Origin: CAUJIW01 sp963205175
GTDB lineage: Bacteria; Pseudomonadota; Alphaproteobacteria; Sphingomonadales; Sphingomonadaceae
Length of the DNA stretch: 45,886 nucleotides
Assembly (NCBI GenBank): GCA_041060555.1
Contig: JBEUDS010000027.1
Direction: 5' to 3' (one strand)
The notes beneath the pieces were generated by a model that worked only from the letters and a program-made list of their open reading frames with translations, did not search any database and was not told the DNA's origin. This document shows positions 17,459 through 25,899 of the stretch, one piece after another. Made by a program: the position numbers and the translations under genes. Position 1 is the first letter of the stretch, and every line of letters begins with the position of its first letter.

Positions 17459-18141
17459 GGCCGGGACTCCGGCGCGAACCGCGCCAGCAGGGCGTCGAGC
17501 TGGTCGTGCAGGTCGTTGAAATGGTCGAGCACCACCGTGGCGCCGGCGGCGCGCAGCTCGTCGGCCTCATGGTAGCCCCACGCCACGCCCACCGGCACCG
17601 CGCCGGCGGCCACCGCCATTTCCATGTCGTAGGCGGTATCGCCGATCATCAGCGTGCTGGCCGGCGTCGCGCCGGCCTCGGCGATGGCCGCGTGCAGCAT
17701 TGCCGGATGCGGCTTGGAGGGGTGACGATCAGCGGTCTGCAGCGTGACGAAGTGCCCGGTCAGGCCATGATGGTCGAGGCACAGCTTGAGGCCGCGATCG
17801 GACTTGCCGGTCGCCACGCCCATCAGCCAGCCAGCGGCGTCGAGGGCGGCGATCACCTCGCGGGTACCGTCGAACAGCGGTTCCTCCACCAGTCCGTGGC
17901 CGCGCAGGCGCTGGAAGGCGTTCTTGTAATCCTCGGCGAGACTGCGGTGCAGGTCGTGCGCGGCATCCGGCAGCAGCGCCTGCATGGCCTCGACCAGCGA
18001 CAGGCCGACCACCCGGCGGGTGGCGCGCGGGCACGGGTCGGCGAGACCGTGGTTGCGGAAGCAGTCGGTCATGGCGCGCACGATGTTGCCCTGGCTGTCC
18101 ACCAGCGTGCCATCGCAGTCGAACACCACCAGTCGGTTCAT
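17455..18141 (-). CDS. HAD-superfamily phosphatase (phosphoglycolate phosphatase-like)
   Basis: A 228-residue HAD hydrolase: motif I FDCDGTLVDSQ with nucleophile and acid Asp (residues 7-17), a helical C1 cap, motif II GVATGKS, motif III with Lys in HPSKPHPAM, and motif IV LMIGDTAYDMEMA. This is the Gph / phosphoglycolate-phosphatase pattern. In alphaproteobacteria the same gene often stands between a pseudouridine synthase and atp12, as here. ATG 18141 follows a GGGAG. Substrate is not determined. Confidence 0.88.
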   Translation of the reverse strand: MNRLVVFDCDGTLVDSQGNIVRAMTDCFRNHGLADPCPRATRRVVGLSLVEAMQALLPDAAHDLHRSLAEDYKNAFQRLRGHGLVEEPLFDGTREVIAALDAAGWLMGVATGKSDRGLKLCLDHHGLTGHFVTLQTADRHPSKPHPAMLHAAIAEAGATPASTLMIGDTAYDMEMAVAAGAVPVGVAWGYHEADELRAAGATVVLDHFNDLHDQLDALLARFAPESRP

Positions 18142-18149
18142 CGGCTCCC

Positions 18150-19328
18150 TCAGCGTTTCTTCTTGCCCTGGCTGCGCCGGGCACCACGCCGGCTGTTGCG
18201 CTGGGCCAGCCGGCGCGCCTTGGCGTGTTCGGCCCCGGCTTCCTTGGCGCTCGGCCGGGCCCGCGCCGGACCGCCACGCCCGCCGCGCGCCGGCCGGGCG
18301 GTGGCGGGCACATCGTTGCCGAAGGTATCGGCCATCGGATCCCACACGCCGGGTTCGGGCGGCGGCGCCTCCTTGGCGAAGCCCAGCATGGCCCAGGTCT
18401 CGGCCATGTGCGGCGGCAGCTCGGCGGTGATCTCCAGCGGCTTGCCCGACGGATGGTCGATGGTCAGCGACCGGGCATGCAGGTGCATCTTGCGGCTGAT
18501 GCCGCCGGTGAGGAACGCATTGATGCCGCCATATTTGGCATCGCCGACGATCGGGCAGCCCAGCGCCTCGGCGGCATGAACGCGAATCTGGTGGGTGCGC
18601 CCGGTCAGCGGCTCGAACTCGACCCAGGCCGCCCGGGTGCCCGCCCGTTCGATGACACGGTAGCGCGTCCGGGCCGACTGGCCGTTGGCGGCATCGATGG
18701 TCATCTTCTCGCCGCCGGTGCCCGGCATCTTGGCCAGCGGCGCGTTGATCAGCCCGGCGTCGGGCTGCGGATCGCCGACCACCAACGCCCAGTAGACCTT
18801 GTGCGCGGTACGGCCGGAAAACGCCTTGGAGAAATAGCCGGCGGCACTGGCCGAGCGGGCCAGTAGCAGCACGCCCGAGGTATCCTTGTCGAGCCGGTGC
18901 ACCAGGCGCGGCCGGTCCGGCCGGTCAAAGGCCAGCGCGTCGAGCAGGCCATCGACGTGGGTCTTGGTCTTGGTACCGCCCTGCGTCGCCAGTCCCGGCG
19001 GCTTGTTCAGCACCAGCGCGGCATCGTCGCGGTGGATGACCAGCGAACGGGCATAGTCCACCTCGTCGTCCGCCAGCGGCCGGCGTTCGGCCTTTTTCCA
19101 GATCGCCGGTGCCGCCGCCACCTCGACCGCCGGAATGACGATCTTCTGGCCCGCCTGCAGCCGGTCGCCGGGGCCGACCTTGTGGCCGTCCACCGTCAGC
19201 GCGCCGGTACGGGCCCAGCGGGCCACCAGCGCGTGGGTGACGTCCGGCCGGTGACGCTTGAACCAGCGATCGACGCGGATGCCGTCGTCGTCTTCCGCCA
19301 CCACGGCGTAGGAAGGCTGCCCGCTCAT
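18150..19328 (-). CDS. RluC/RluD-type 23S rRNA pseudouridine synthase
   Basis: A 392-residue enzyme converting uridines to pseudouridine in 23S rRNA. An N-terminal S4-like RNA-binding region (residues 15-75) is followed by the RluA-family catalytic domain with PRLVHRLDKDTSGVLLLARS (catalytic Asp) and PLTGRTHQIRVHAAEALGCP. The final 50 residues are a very basic Arg/Ala/Gly tail, probably disordered and RNA-binding. Its ATG overlaps the crcB stop (ATGA, 19325-19328). The target uridines (RluC against RluD) cannot be decided here. Confidence 0.9.
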   Translation of the reverse strand: MSGQPSYAVVAEDDDGIRVDRWFKRHRPDVTHALVARWARTGALTVDGHKVGPGDRLQAGQKIVIPAVEVAAAPAIWKKAERRPLADDEVDYARSLVIHRDDAALVLNKPPGLATQGGTKTKTHVDGLLDALAFDRPDRPRLVHRLDKDTSGVLLLARSASAAGYFSKAFSGRTAHKVYWALVVGDPQPDAGLINAPLAKMPGTGGEKMTIDAANGQSARTRYRVIERAGTRAAWVEFEPLTGRTHQIRVHAAEALGCPIVGDAKYGGINAFLTGGISRKMHLHARSLTIDHPSGKPLEITAELPPHMAETWAMLGFAKEAPPPEPGVWDPMADTFGNDVPATARPARGGRGGPARARPSAKEAGAEHAKARRLAQRNSRRGARRSQGKKKR

Positions 19329-19720
19329 GCCGTCACCGTCCGCACCAGCCACAGGCCGGCGAATAGTGCGACCACCGAGGCGGTGACCGACAGCAGTATG
19401 TACCCCAGCGCCATGGGCAACTCGCCCCGCTCGATCATCAGCACGACCTCCAGCGAAAAGGCGGAAAAGGTGGTGAAGCCGCCCAGCACACCGACGCCCA
19501 GCAGCAGGCGCACCGCCTCCGGGCCGCCACGCAGCGCCAGCGTCTCGACCAGCAGACCCATGGCGAAGCCGCCGAGGATATTGGCCGCCAGCGTGCCCCA
19601 CGGGTAGCCGGGGCCGGCCAGGTGCAGCGCCAGCTTGCCCAGCAGGTAGCGGGCGGCGGCGCCGGTGCCGCCGCCAAGGGCGACCAGCAGCAGGGCCAGG
19701 GGTGTGGTGACGGCGTTCAT
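19325..19720 (-). CDS. crcB: Fluoride channel CrcB/Fluc
   Basis: A 131-residue, four-helix dual-topology fluoride exporter subunit. Family motifs: GGGTGAAARYLLG near the start, PWGTLAANILGGFAMGLL, and GVGVLGGFTTFSAFSLEVV with the Phe-box/TTFS segment. It follows the DUF429 gene by 14 bases and overlaps rluC, so it is embedded in a leftward operon. I see no fluoride riboswitch upstream; the preceding DNA is coding. Confidence 0.93.
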   Translation of the reverse strand: MNAVTTPLALLLVALGGGTGAAARYLLGKLALHLAGPGYPWGTLAANILGGFAMGLLVETLALRGGPEAVRLLLGVGVLGGFTTFSAFSLEVVLMIERGELPMALGYILLSVTASVVALFAGLWLVRTVTA

Positions 19721-19734
19721 CCCCGGCTTGTGCC

Positions 19735-20595
19735 TCAGGCGACCCCGAAGGTCCAGCCCTCCGTACGGGCGACGCCTGGTTCCAGACCGGCCGGCGCCCA
19801 GTAGGCGGCCTGGCCCGCCAGCGCCCGCATCCCGGCGGCGGTGATCAGCGCGTCGGTGACGTGATCGGTGAGCGGGCCGTCCAGCGTCGCCGGGGCGCTG
19901 CCGAGTGCGGCCAACGCCGCATCGAGCGTCGCGGCGTCGCGCACCTTCAGGCCGCGCAGGCCGGCATGGCGGATGAACGCCCGGCCGTAGATCTCCACCA
20001 CCAGCGGACCGGTCGCGGGCGCCGGATCGAACGGCCACACCGGCAGCCGATCCTGCACCTGATGCAGCAGCCGCATGCCGCTGAAGCTCGCCTTGGCGAC
20101 CTGGGCGGCGCCGATGGCGTCGAACACGCTCGACGGCTTGCCGCCGCCGGCGGCATTGAACGCCTGCTCGCAGACGCGCAGCCGCATGTAGCGCGCCTTC
20201 ACGCCATCGGCCTTGCCGAAGTAGAAATGCCGCCGGAACGCCTGTTCGAGAAAACTCGCGGCACCGAGATCTTCGTCGCCGCAATGCTTCTCGACAAAGG
20301 CCCAGAAGGCGCGCGCCTCGGCCGGGGTCGCCTCGCCGGGCAGGTAGGCGCCGGTATCGACGAACGGCGGCGCGAAGGAGAAATCGAAGCCGATCAGCGC
20401 CCGCTCACCGCGCGCGGCGATGTCGAGCAGCAGATCGCGCACGCTCGTGCGCGACCACAGGCCCTCGGGCGGCGTCACCAACACCGGTGCTGCAGCACCA
20501 GCCTCACAGCTGGCCACGGCGATGCCCTTGTGGCGCCGGCCCCTGGCGCCGGTCCAGTCGATGGCGATGAAACGGGTGAAAGAGGCAGGGTTCAT
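19735..20595 (-). CDS. DUF429 family protein
   Basis: A 286-residue DUF429-like protein with a predicted RNase H-type fold and unknown function. It opens with the acidic strand RFIAIDWTGARG and continues with ALIGFDFSFAPPFVD, FRRHFYFGKADG, VVEIYGRAFIRHAGL and a late DALITAAGMRALAG. These Asp/Glu positions match the two-metal nuclease-like pattern. Its ATG overlaps the DUF5615 stop (ATGA, 20592-20595), so it is coupled to the toxin-like gene, which is unusual and may be functional. Confidence 0.75.
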   Translation of the reverse strand: MNPASFTRFIAIDWTGARGRRHKGIAVASCEAGAAAPVLVTPPEGLWSRTSVRDLLLDIAARGERALIGFDFSFAPPFVDTGAYLPGEATPAEARAFWAFVEKHCGDEDLGAASFLEQAFRRHFYFGKADGVKARYMRLRVCEQAFNAAGGGKPSSVFDAIGAAQVAKASFSGMRLLHQVQDRLPVWPFDPAPATGPLVVEIYGRAFIRHAGLRGLKVRDAATLDAALAALGSAPATLDGPLTDHVTDALITAAGMRALAGQAAYWAPAGLEPGVARTEGWTFGVA

Positions 20596-20927
20596 CTCAC
20601 CTCGACGAGTTGCTGCCCGCTATCGAGCAGGTCGAGGATGGCCGGCATCCGGGGCACCAGCCGCTCCAGCAGTTCGCTGGTCCGGCAGTTGCCGATACGA
20701 ATCCAGACGACGCCGGTCGTCACCCCGCCAGCGGCCAGCAGACCCGGAAAGTCCGCGTCCTTGGTAACGATGATCCACCCTTGCCGACAGGCCATCGCCC
20801 AGATGTCCTGATCGGACATGGCCGCGCCACCGATGTCGACGACATGACGAGCGCCATGACCGGCGACGGCAAGCGCGCGGGCCAGTGCCGGCGGCAACTG
20901 GGCATCGATCAGCAACTCGGCGGGCAA
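20592..20927 (-). CDS. DUF5615 PIN-like toxin candidate
   Basis: A 111-residue PIN-like (Mut7-C/DUF5615) protein: ELLIDAQLPPALARALA, HGARHVVDIGGAAMSDQDIW, then the core IIVTKDADFPGLLA and GVVWIRIGNCRTSELLERL. Acidic residues (Asp8, TKDADF) are placed as in PIN ribonucleases. Such proteins pair with DUF433 antitoxins, and a DUF433 gene lies just upstream. The frame opens at TTG 20927 with GGGGAAG before it; no in-frame ATG lies near. Toxicity is inferred from the family. Confidence 0.8.
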   Translation of the reverse strand: MPAELLIDAQLPPALARALAVAGHGARHVVDIGGAAMSDQDIWAMACRQGWIIVTKDADFPGLLAAGGVTTGVVWIRIGNCRTSELLERLVPRMPAILDLLDSGQQLVEVR

Positions 20928-21029
20928 ATGGGCTTCCCCATGGCTACGACAGGATGACTATAGCGGGGATCGCACGAACGGCGGCAGGCCGGATTCGCAA
21001 TCACGACCCTCAACTGCGAAGAAACGCCA

Positions 21030-21260
21030 TCATTCCGCCGCCACCGGAAAGACCGGATGATCGACCTGGGCAGCGGCATAGCGCAGGCAGGCGGTGATAT
21101 CGGCCGCCTCCAGATAAGGATAATCGGCCAGAATCTCGGCAGGTGACGCGCCGGCCGCCAGCAGTTCCAGTACGTCGCGCACCCGCACCCGCAAGCCACG
21201 GATGCAAGGCTTGCCACCGCAGATATCGGGATTGAAAGTGATGCGCTCCAGATCGCTCAT
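21030..21260 (-). CDS. DUF433 antitoxin-like protein
   Basis: A 76-residue DUF433 (VapB45-like) helix-turn-helix protein: RITFNPDICGGKPCIRGLRV, RVRDVLELLAAGASPAEILA, DYPYLEAADITACLRYAA. The sequence is complete. It precedes the DUF5615 gene, the standard order of this toxin-antitoxin type, but the 102-base gap is longer than the usual overlap. The pair stands between rarA and DUF429. Confidence 0.88.
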   Translation of the reverse strand: MSDLERITFNPDICGGKPCIRGLRVRVRDVLELLAAGASPAEILADYPYLEAADITACLRYAAAQVDHPVFPVAAE

Positions 21261-21301
21261 TGGCCAACTCTACCCTATGCCCGGCGCGTTGTTGAGTCGC
21301 C

Positions 21302-22615
21302 TCAACCCTGGCCCCGCTTCTTCGCCCGCAGCCCGGCCCAGTAATCGAGCCGCTTGACGATCTCGCGCTCGAAGCCGCGCTCGACCGGACTGTAGAGCCG
21401 CTGCGGGCTCATCTCGCTGGGCCAGTAATTGTCGCCGGAGAAGCCTTCCGCCGTGTCGTGGTCGTAGGTGTAGCCCTCGGCATAGCCCAGGCTCTGCATC
21501 AGTTTGGTCGGCGCGTTGACGATGTTCATCGGCGGCATCAGCGAGCCGGTTTCGCGCGCCACCCGCTTGGCGGCCTTTTCCGCCTTGTAGGCGGCGTTGG
21601 ATTTGGGCGCGGTGGCGAGATAGATCGCCGCCTGCACCACCGCCAGCTCGCCCTCGGGGGAGCCCAGGAAATCATAGGCGTCCTTGGCGGCCAGACACTG
21701 CACCAGCGCCTGCGGGTCGGCCAGACCGATGTCCTCGCTGGCGAAGCGCACCAGCCGGCGCAGGATGTACAGCGGGTCCTCCCCGGCCACCAGCATGCGC
21801 GCGACATAGTAGAGCGACGCGTCGACGTCCGAGCCGCGCAGCGCCTTGTGCAGCGCCGAGATCAGATTGTAGTGGCCCTCGCGGTCCTTGTCGTACACCG
21901 GCACGCGCCGCGCCAGCACGTCGGCGAGCCCGGCCGGCGTCAGTGGCTCCGGCAGATCAAGCGACAGCAGCGTCTCGGCGGCGTTGAGCAGGAAGCGGCC
22001 GTCGCCGTCGGCCATGCCGACCAGGGCCGCGCGCGCCTCGGCGTCCAACGGCAGCGCCTTGTCCTCCAGCGCCTCGGCGCGGGCCAGCAGCGCATCGAGT
22101 GCGGTGGCGTCGAGCCGGTGCAGCACCAGCACCTGGGCGCGCGACAGCAGCGCCGCGTTCAGTTCGAACGACGGGTTCTCGGTGGTGGCGCCAATCAGCG
22201 TCACCGTGCCGTCCTCGACATAGGGCAGGAAGCCGTCCTGCTGCGAGCGGTTGAAGCGGTGGATCTCGTCCACGAACAGCAGCGTGCCCTGCCCCTGGGC
22301 CGCGCGCAGCCGCGCCTGCTCGAACGCTTTCTTGAGGTCGGCGACGCCGGAGAAAACGGCGGACAGCTGGACGTAATGCAGCCCCACCCGATCAGCCAGC
22401 AGGCGGGCGATGGTGGTCTTGCCGGTGCCCGGCGGCCCCCACAGGATCAGGCTCGGCAGCTTGGCCGCCGCCAGCATCCGGGTCAGCGAGCCGGTGGGGC
22501 CGGTGAGATGCTCCTGACCCACCACATCCTCGATGCGGGTGGGGCGCAGCCGCTCGGCCAGCGGTTGGCGGTCGGCCCGGACGGCGGGCGCATCGGCGGC
22601 GAACAGATCAGACAT
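21302..22615 (-). CDS. rarA: Replication-associated recombination protein A (RarA/MgsA)
   Basis: A 437-residue AAA+ ATPase acting at stalled replication forks, related to Mgs1/WRNIP1. It begins with PLAERLRPTRIEDVVGQEHL, then Walker A LWGPPGTGKTTIA (about 58-70), Walker B LLFVDEIHRFNRSQQDGFLP, sensor IGATTENPSFELN, and the C-terminal tetramerisation part with GSDVDASLYYVARML, PPMNIVNAPTKLM and YDHDTAEGFSGDNYWP. Length and motifs are normal. Confidence 0.94.
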   Translation of the reverse strand: MSDLFAADAPAVRADRQPLAERLRPTRIEDVVGQEHLTGPTGSLTRMLAAAKLPSLILWGPPGTGKTTIARLLADRVGLHYVQLSAVFSGVADLKKAFEQARLRAAQGQGTLLFVDEIHRFNRSQQDGFLPYVEDGTVTLIGATTENPSFELNAALLSRAQVLVLHRLDATALDALLARAEALEDKALPLDAEARAALVGMADGDGRFLLNAAETLLSLDLPEPLTPAGLADVLARRVPVYDKDREGHYNLISALHKALRGSDVDASLYYVARMLVAGEDPLYILRRLVRFASEDIGLADPQALVQCLAAKDAYDFLGSPEGELAVVQAAIYLATAPKSNAAYKAEKAAKRVARETGSLMPPMNIVNAPTKLMQSLGYAEGYTYDHDTAEGFSGDNYWPSEMSPQRLYSPVERGFEREIVKRLDYWAGLRAKKRGQG

Positions 22616-22703
22616 GCGCCATCATAGCCGGGCGGGGTCGGGCAGGAAAAGAGGCGTGCGCGGTGCTTGCCTGCGCGGACGGCCCCTCAGGCCTTCTCCC
22701 CCC

Positions 22704-23078
22704 TCAGGCTTTCTCCAGCGTGCATTGCAGCGGGTGCTGGTGCTTGCGCGCGAAGTCGACCACCTGGTTGACCTTGGTCTCGGCCACTTCGTAGGTGAAG
22801 ATGCCGCACACGCCGACACCGCGCTGATGCACGTGCATCATCACCCGGGTGGCGTCCTCGACGGTCATGCGGAAGAAGCGCTGCAGCACGTGGACGACGA
22901 ACTCCATCGGCGTGTAGTCGTCGTTGAGCATCAGCACCTTGTACATCGACGGCTTGCGGGTACGCGTGCGCGTCTGGGTGACGACACCGGTGCCACTGCC
23001 GCCCCCGTCGCCATGATCGTGATCCCCGTCCGGGCCAAGCCGGATGCGGGAACTGCCGTGTGCCTGCCAGTCAGTCAT
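22704..23078 (-). CDS. clpS: ATP-dependent Clp protease adaptor ClpS
   Basis: A 124-residue N-degron adaptor that delivers substrates to ClpAP. The core is intact: YKVLMLNDDYTPMEFVVHVL, then MHVHQRGVGVCGIFTYEVAE with the hydrophobic pocket residues. A 40-residue Gly/Asp/His-rich tail precedes it; variable N-termini are normal for ClpS. No clpA lies in the window. Confidence 0.94.
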   Translation of the reverse strand: MTDWQAHGSSRIRLGPDGDHDHGDGGGSGTGVVTQTRTRTRKPSMYKVLMLNDDYTPMEFVVHVLQRFFRMTVEDATRVMMHVHQRGVGVCGIFTYEVAETKVNQVVDFARKHQHPLQCTLEKA

Positions 23079-23218
23079 GGATGCTCAGATAAGCCCTGTC
23101 CGGTAAAGCGCAAGTTGATGCCGATGGAAACGGGATCATAGTCCAGCCCCGGGCGGGGCGCAAAGGGCGCGCGGCACCTGAACGGCGAGGCCCCGAAACG
23201 ACGGGATCCCGAAACGAC

Positions 23219-23248
23219 GACAGGGCCGGACAACCGTCCGACCCTGTC
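23219..23248 (-). terminator. Terminator hairpin after the phasin gene
   Basis: GACAGGG-C-CGGAC, loop AACC, then GTCCG-A-CCCTGTC: a 12-bp stem with one mismatch, 28 bases past the phasin stop. The T tract is poor. Beside it CCCGAAACGACG is directly repeated at 23192 and 23208. Confidence 0.6.
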
Positions 23249-23275
23249 GTGTGTGTTCGCGGTGAGAACGCGCGC

Positions 23276-23785
23276 TTACTTCGCGGCGGTCTTGGTCACC
23301 TTTTCAAGCGCGATCGCCATACGGGTCGACAGCGGCTCGAAGATGTCGCTCATCACCTTGAAGCCCAGCTCGGTGGCCTTGGAGGTTTCCGCCACGAAGG
23401 CGTCGTAGTGCGACTTCAGGCTGGCGTTCTGGATTTCCATGAACTCCTTGGCGTTCTTCGCCGCGGTCAGCGACTTGGCGGTCGCCTGGGCGTCGGCCAG
23501 GGCTTTCTTGGAGTAGTCGGCGGCAACCTTCGAGAGCTCCTCGACGGCCTTGGCGGCAGCCTGGCCGGAGGCCACGACGGCCTCGACGTTGCCCTTCTGG
23601 AAGGTGGAGAATTCGTCGAACGCCTTCATGGCCTCGTCCATCTGCTTCTTGGACATCTCGACGGCCTTCTCGAAATTCTTGGTGGCGGTCTCGGTGCCGG
23701 CCTTCACGGCCTGCTCCAGACGCTCCTTGCCCGCTTCCATTGCCTTCTCGACCGCTTCGGTCGGCGTCTTCGTCTTGGTGCTCAT
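23276..23785 (-). CDS. Phasin family protein (PHA granule-associated)
   Basis: A 169-residue, almost wholly helical amphipathic protein of the phasin family, which coats polyhydroxyalkanoate granules. It is rich in Ala/Lys/Glu with no Cys. Typical stretches: FEKAVEMSKKQMDEAMKAFD, FSTFQKGNVEAVVASGQAAA, KEFMEIQNASLKSHYDAFVA and VMSDIFEPLSTRMAIALEKV. The start has GGAGG seven bases upstream. A strong promoter with TGC-rich boxes of the PhaR kind lies 80-135 bases upstream, in line with control by polymer level. Confidence 0.88.
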   Translation of the reverse strand: MSTKTKTPTEAVEKAMEAGKERLEQAVKAGTETATKNFEKAVEMSKKQMDEAMKAFDEFSTFQKGNVEAVVASGQAAAKAVEELSKVAADYSKKALADAQATAKSLTAAKNAKEFMEIQNASLKSHYDAFVAETSKATELGFKVMSDIFEPLSTRMAIALEKVTKTAAK

Positions 23786-23855
23786 CTCGGTCCTCCGAAA
23801 CGTTGTCGTCTCATGGGGGTGGGTGTGTCGTCTTGGGTACGCGACTACAACATTT

Positions 23856-23872
23856 TTGCTGCGGTGCAACAT
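23856..23872 (-). promoter_or_regulatory. PhaR-like box overlapping -10
   Basis: On the minus strand ATGTTGCACCGCAGCAA, a TGC-rich near-palindrome like the PhaR sites known from other alphaproteobacteria. It covers the end of the -10 and the expected transcription start of the phasin gene, as expected for a repressor. Inferred from motif and position. Confidence 0.45.
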
Positions 23873-23896
23873 AACGGTCCGGCACCGTTGAGTCAA
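23868..23896 (-). promoter_or_regulatory. Sigma-70 promoter of the phasin gene
   Basis: TTGACT (23891-23896), a spacer of exactly 17, and TATGTT (23868-23873) on the minus strand. The -35 is embedded in a perfect palindrome CCGTTGA-C-TCAACGG (23885-23899). The leader to the ATG is about 75 bases. Confidence 0.65.
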
Positions 23897-23905
23897 CGGG
23901 CCATT

Positions 23906-23919
23906 TTGCAATGCAGCAT
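23906..23919 (-). promoter_or_regulatory. Second PhaR-like box upstream of -35
   Basis: Minus-strand ATGCTGCATTGCAA, similar in content to the box at 23856 and lying just upstream of the -35. Two boxes flanking a promoter would suit cooperative repression. Inferred. Confidence 0.4.
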
Positions 23920-23937
23920 AAAGGTTGCGGCCGTATG

Positions 23938-25317
23938 TCAGTGGCCGACGGAAACCGCCTCCACCCCCACCGCCGCCAGCTCGGCGTTGAGCGCCGCCAT
24001 CAACCGCGCCAGTGCCGCCGCGTCGTGCGCCTCGGCACGCGCGACCAGCACGTCCTGGGTGTTGGAGGCGCGCAGCAACCACCAGCCGTCGGCGGTGTTG
24101 ACCCGCGCGCCATCGGTCTCGTTGACCTCGGCGCCGGCGGCCTTCAGCCGGGCCAGCACCTCGCGGATCACCGGGAACTTGCGTTCCTCGGAGCAGGGGA
24201 AGCGCAGCTCCGGGGTGTTGACCATCGCCGGCATCGCCTCTTTGAGCGCGGTCAGGCTGCCGCCGAGATGGCTGACGGCCTGGATCAGGCGGACGGCGGC
24301 GTACAGCGCGTCATCGAAGCCGTAGTAGCGGTGGGCGAAGAAGATGTGACCGCTCATCTCGCCAGCCAGCGGGCTGCCGGTCTCCTTCATCTTGGCCTTG
24401 ATCAGCGAGTGGCCGGTCTTCCACATCAGCGGCGCCCCGCCCAGCGCCGCCACCCGGTCGAACAGCGCCTGGCTGGCCTTGACGTCGGCGATGATGGTGG
24501 CGCCCGGCACCGCCTTCAGCACATCCTCGGCCAGCACCGACAGCAGCTGGTCGCCCCAGACGACGCGGCCCTGGCCGTCGATGGCGCCGATGCGGTCGCC
24601 GTCGCCGTCGAAGGCCAGACCGAAGTCGAGCCCCTGGGTCGCCACCGCCGCGCGCAGCTGTTCGAGATTGGCCTCGACCGTCGGGTCCGGGTGGTGGGCC
24701 GGGAAGGTGCCATCGATGACCGTGTTGAGCAGTACGTGCCGGCCCGGCAGGCGGGCGGCGAGCTTCTCGACCACCCGGCCGGCGGCGCCGTTGCCGGCGT
24801 CCCAGGCGATGTTGAAGGCGCGGCCGTCGAAGCCGTCGAGCAACCGCTCGACATAGCGGTCCTCGATATCCACCGACTCGACGCGGCCGGCACCGCTCTC
24901 CCAGTCAGCCGTGGCTGCCATGGTGCCAAGCCCGGTGATGTCGGCGCCATAGAAGGGGCCGTGGCCCAGCATCATCTTGAAGCCGTTATAGTCGGGCGGG
25001 TTGTGCGAGCCCGTCACCATCACCCCGCCATCGGCCGCCAGCGCGTGGACGGCGAAATAGAGCATCGGCGTCGGCCCCAGCCCGACCCGCAGCACGGTGC
25101 AGCCGGTGGCCGCCAGCCCCTCGACCAGCGCCGCCTCCAGCATCGGCGACGACAGTCGGCCATCGTAGCCCACCGCCACCCGCGTGCCGCCGGCGCGGCG
25201 GACCCGGGTGCCGAAGCCGCGCCCGAGTGCCCGGGCGTCGTCGGCGGAAAGCGTCTGGCCGACAATGCCGCGCACGTCATATTCGCGCAGCGAGGTGGGG
25301 TGGAACTGATGGGTCAT
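23938..25317 (-). CDS. Phosphomannomutase/phosphoglucomutase
   Basis: A 459-residue alpha-D-phosphohexomutase interconverting mannose-1-P/6-P or glucose-1-P/6-P for nucleotide-sugar and polysaccharide synthesis. Opening: FHPTSLREYDVRGIVGQTL. The active phosphoserine loop is VTGSHNPPDYNGFKMM (about 100-115), the metal loop AFDGDGDRIGAID, the sugar loop GEMSGHIFF, and the C-terminal phosphate loop LRASNTQDVLVARAEA. The pattern is that of AlgC/PgmG-type bifunctional enzymes. Confidence 0.93.
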   Translation of the reverse strand: MTHQFHPTSLREYDVRGIVGQTLSADDARALGRGFGTRVRRAGGTRVAVGYDGRLSSPMLEAALVEGLAATGCTVLRVGLGPTPMLYFAVHALAADGGVMVTGSHNPPDYNGFKMMLGHGPFYGADITGLGTMAATADWESGAGRVESVDIEDRYVERLLDGFDGRAFNIAWDAGNGAAGRVVEKLAARLPGRHVLLNTVIDGTFPAHHPDPTVEANLEQLRAAVATQGLDFGLAFDGDGDRIGAIDGQGRVVWGDQLLSVLAEDVLKAVPGATIIADVKASQALFDRVAALGGAPLMWKTGHSLIKAKMKETGSPLAGEMSGHIFFAHRYYGFDDALYAAVRLIQAVSHLGGSLTALKEAMPAMVNTPELRFPCSEERKFPVIREVLARLKAAGAEVNETDGARVNTADGWWLLRASNTQDVLVARAEAHDAAALARLMAALNAELAAVGVEAVSVGH

Positions 25318-25401
25318 GGTTGTCCTCTCGGTCCTCGGGTCTTCGGCATCTGGCTCTCGGCCATCGGTCGCGCCGCCATCGAGCTTTCGGCCGCCGGGAG
25401 A

Positions 25402-25878
25402 TCACCCCCCCAGATGCGCCAGCAGCACGTCGCGTGCCTGGTTGATCCTGGTGGCCAGATAGTCGGTGCCACCATGGTCGGGGTGGGCCAGCCGCATCAG
25501 CCGCCTGTGCGCCGCCAGTACCGCCTCTTTGTTGGCATCCGGTTTAAGGCCAAGCACTTCATAGGCCTCGGCCACCGCAATGGTGCCGCTGGCGCGGGCC
25601 GCGCCGCCACCCCCCGGCCGCCGCCCGGCACCGCGAATGCGGTCGAGCACGCCCTTGACCCAGCGGTAGCGGCCATAGAGCGCCAGCGCGCTTGAACCCA
25701 GCGCAATGGCGCCGGCCAGCCTGCCGGTGACCAGCAGCCACAGGCCGACGGCGAGGCACAGCCCCGCCAGCGCCAGCAGGCCGAATTGCCGGATTTCCCG
25801 GGGCGAGGCGTCACTGCCCCAGCGCCCCAGCGCCCACAGCAAGGCCAGCACGACGACGCCCAGAAGCAGCCAGATCAT
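25402..25878 (-). CDS. Membrane-anchored DnaJ-domain protein
   Basis: A 158-residue protein with two or three hydrophobic segments (residues 1-17, 32-52 and a weaker one to 68) and a C-terminal J domain: EAYEVLGLKPDANKEAVLAA, then HRRLMRLAHPDHGGTDYLAT with the HPD tripeptide that stimulates Hsp70 ATPase. The layout resembles the alphaproteobacterial relatives of mitochondrial Tim14/Pam18. It lies between mipZ (22 bases upstream) and the phosphomannomutase, same direction. Confidence 0.85.
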   Translation of the reverse strand: MIWLLLGVVVLALLWALGRWGSDASPREIRQFGLLALAGLCLAVGLWLLVTGRLAGAIALGSSALALYGRYRWVKGVLDRIRGAGRRPGGGGAARASGTIAVAEAYEVLGLKPDANKEAVLAAHRRLMRLAHPDHGGTDYLATRINQARDVLLAHLGG

Positions 25879-25899
25879 CGCCCGCCGGCCCCGGTGACG

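Noticed and set aside
19721..19734. Fluoride riboswitch for crcB
   Set aside because: Only 14 bases separate crcB from the upstream coding region, too short for the riboswitch.
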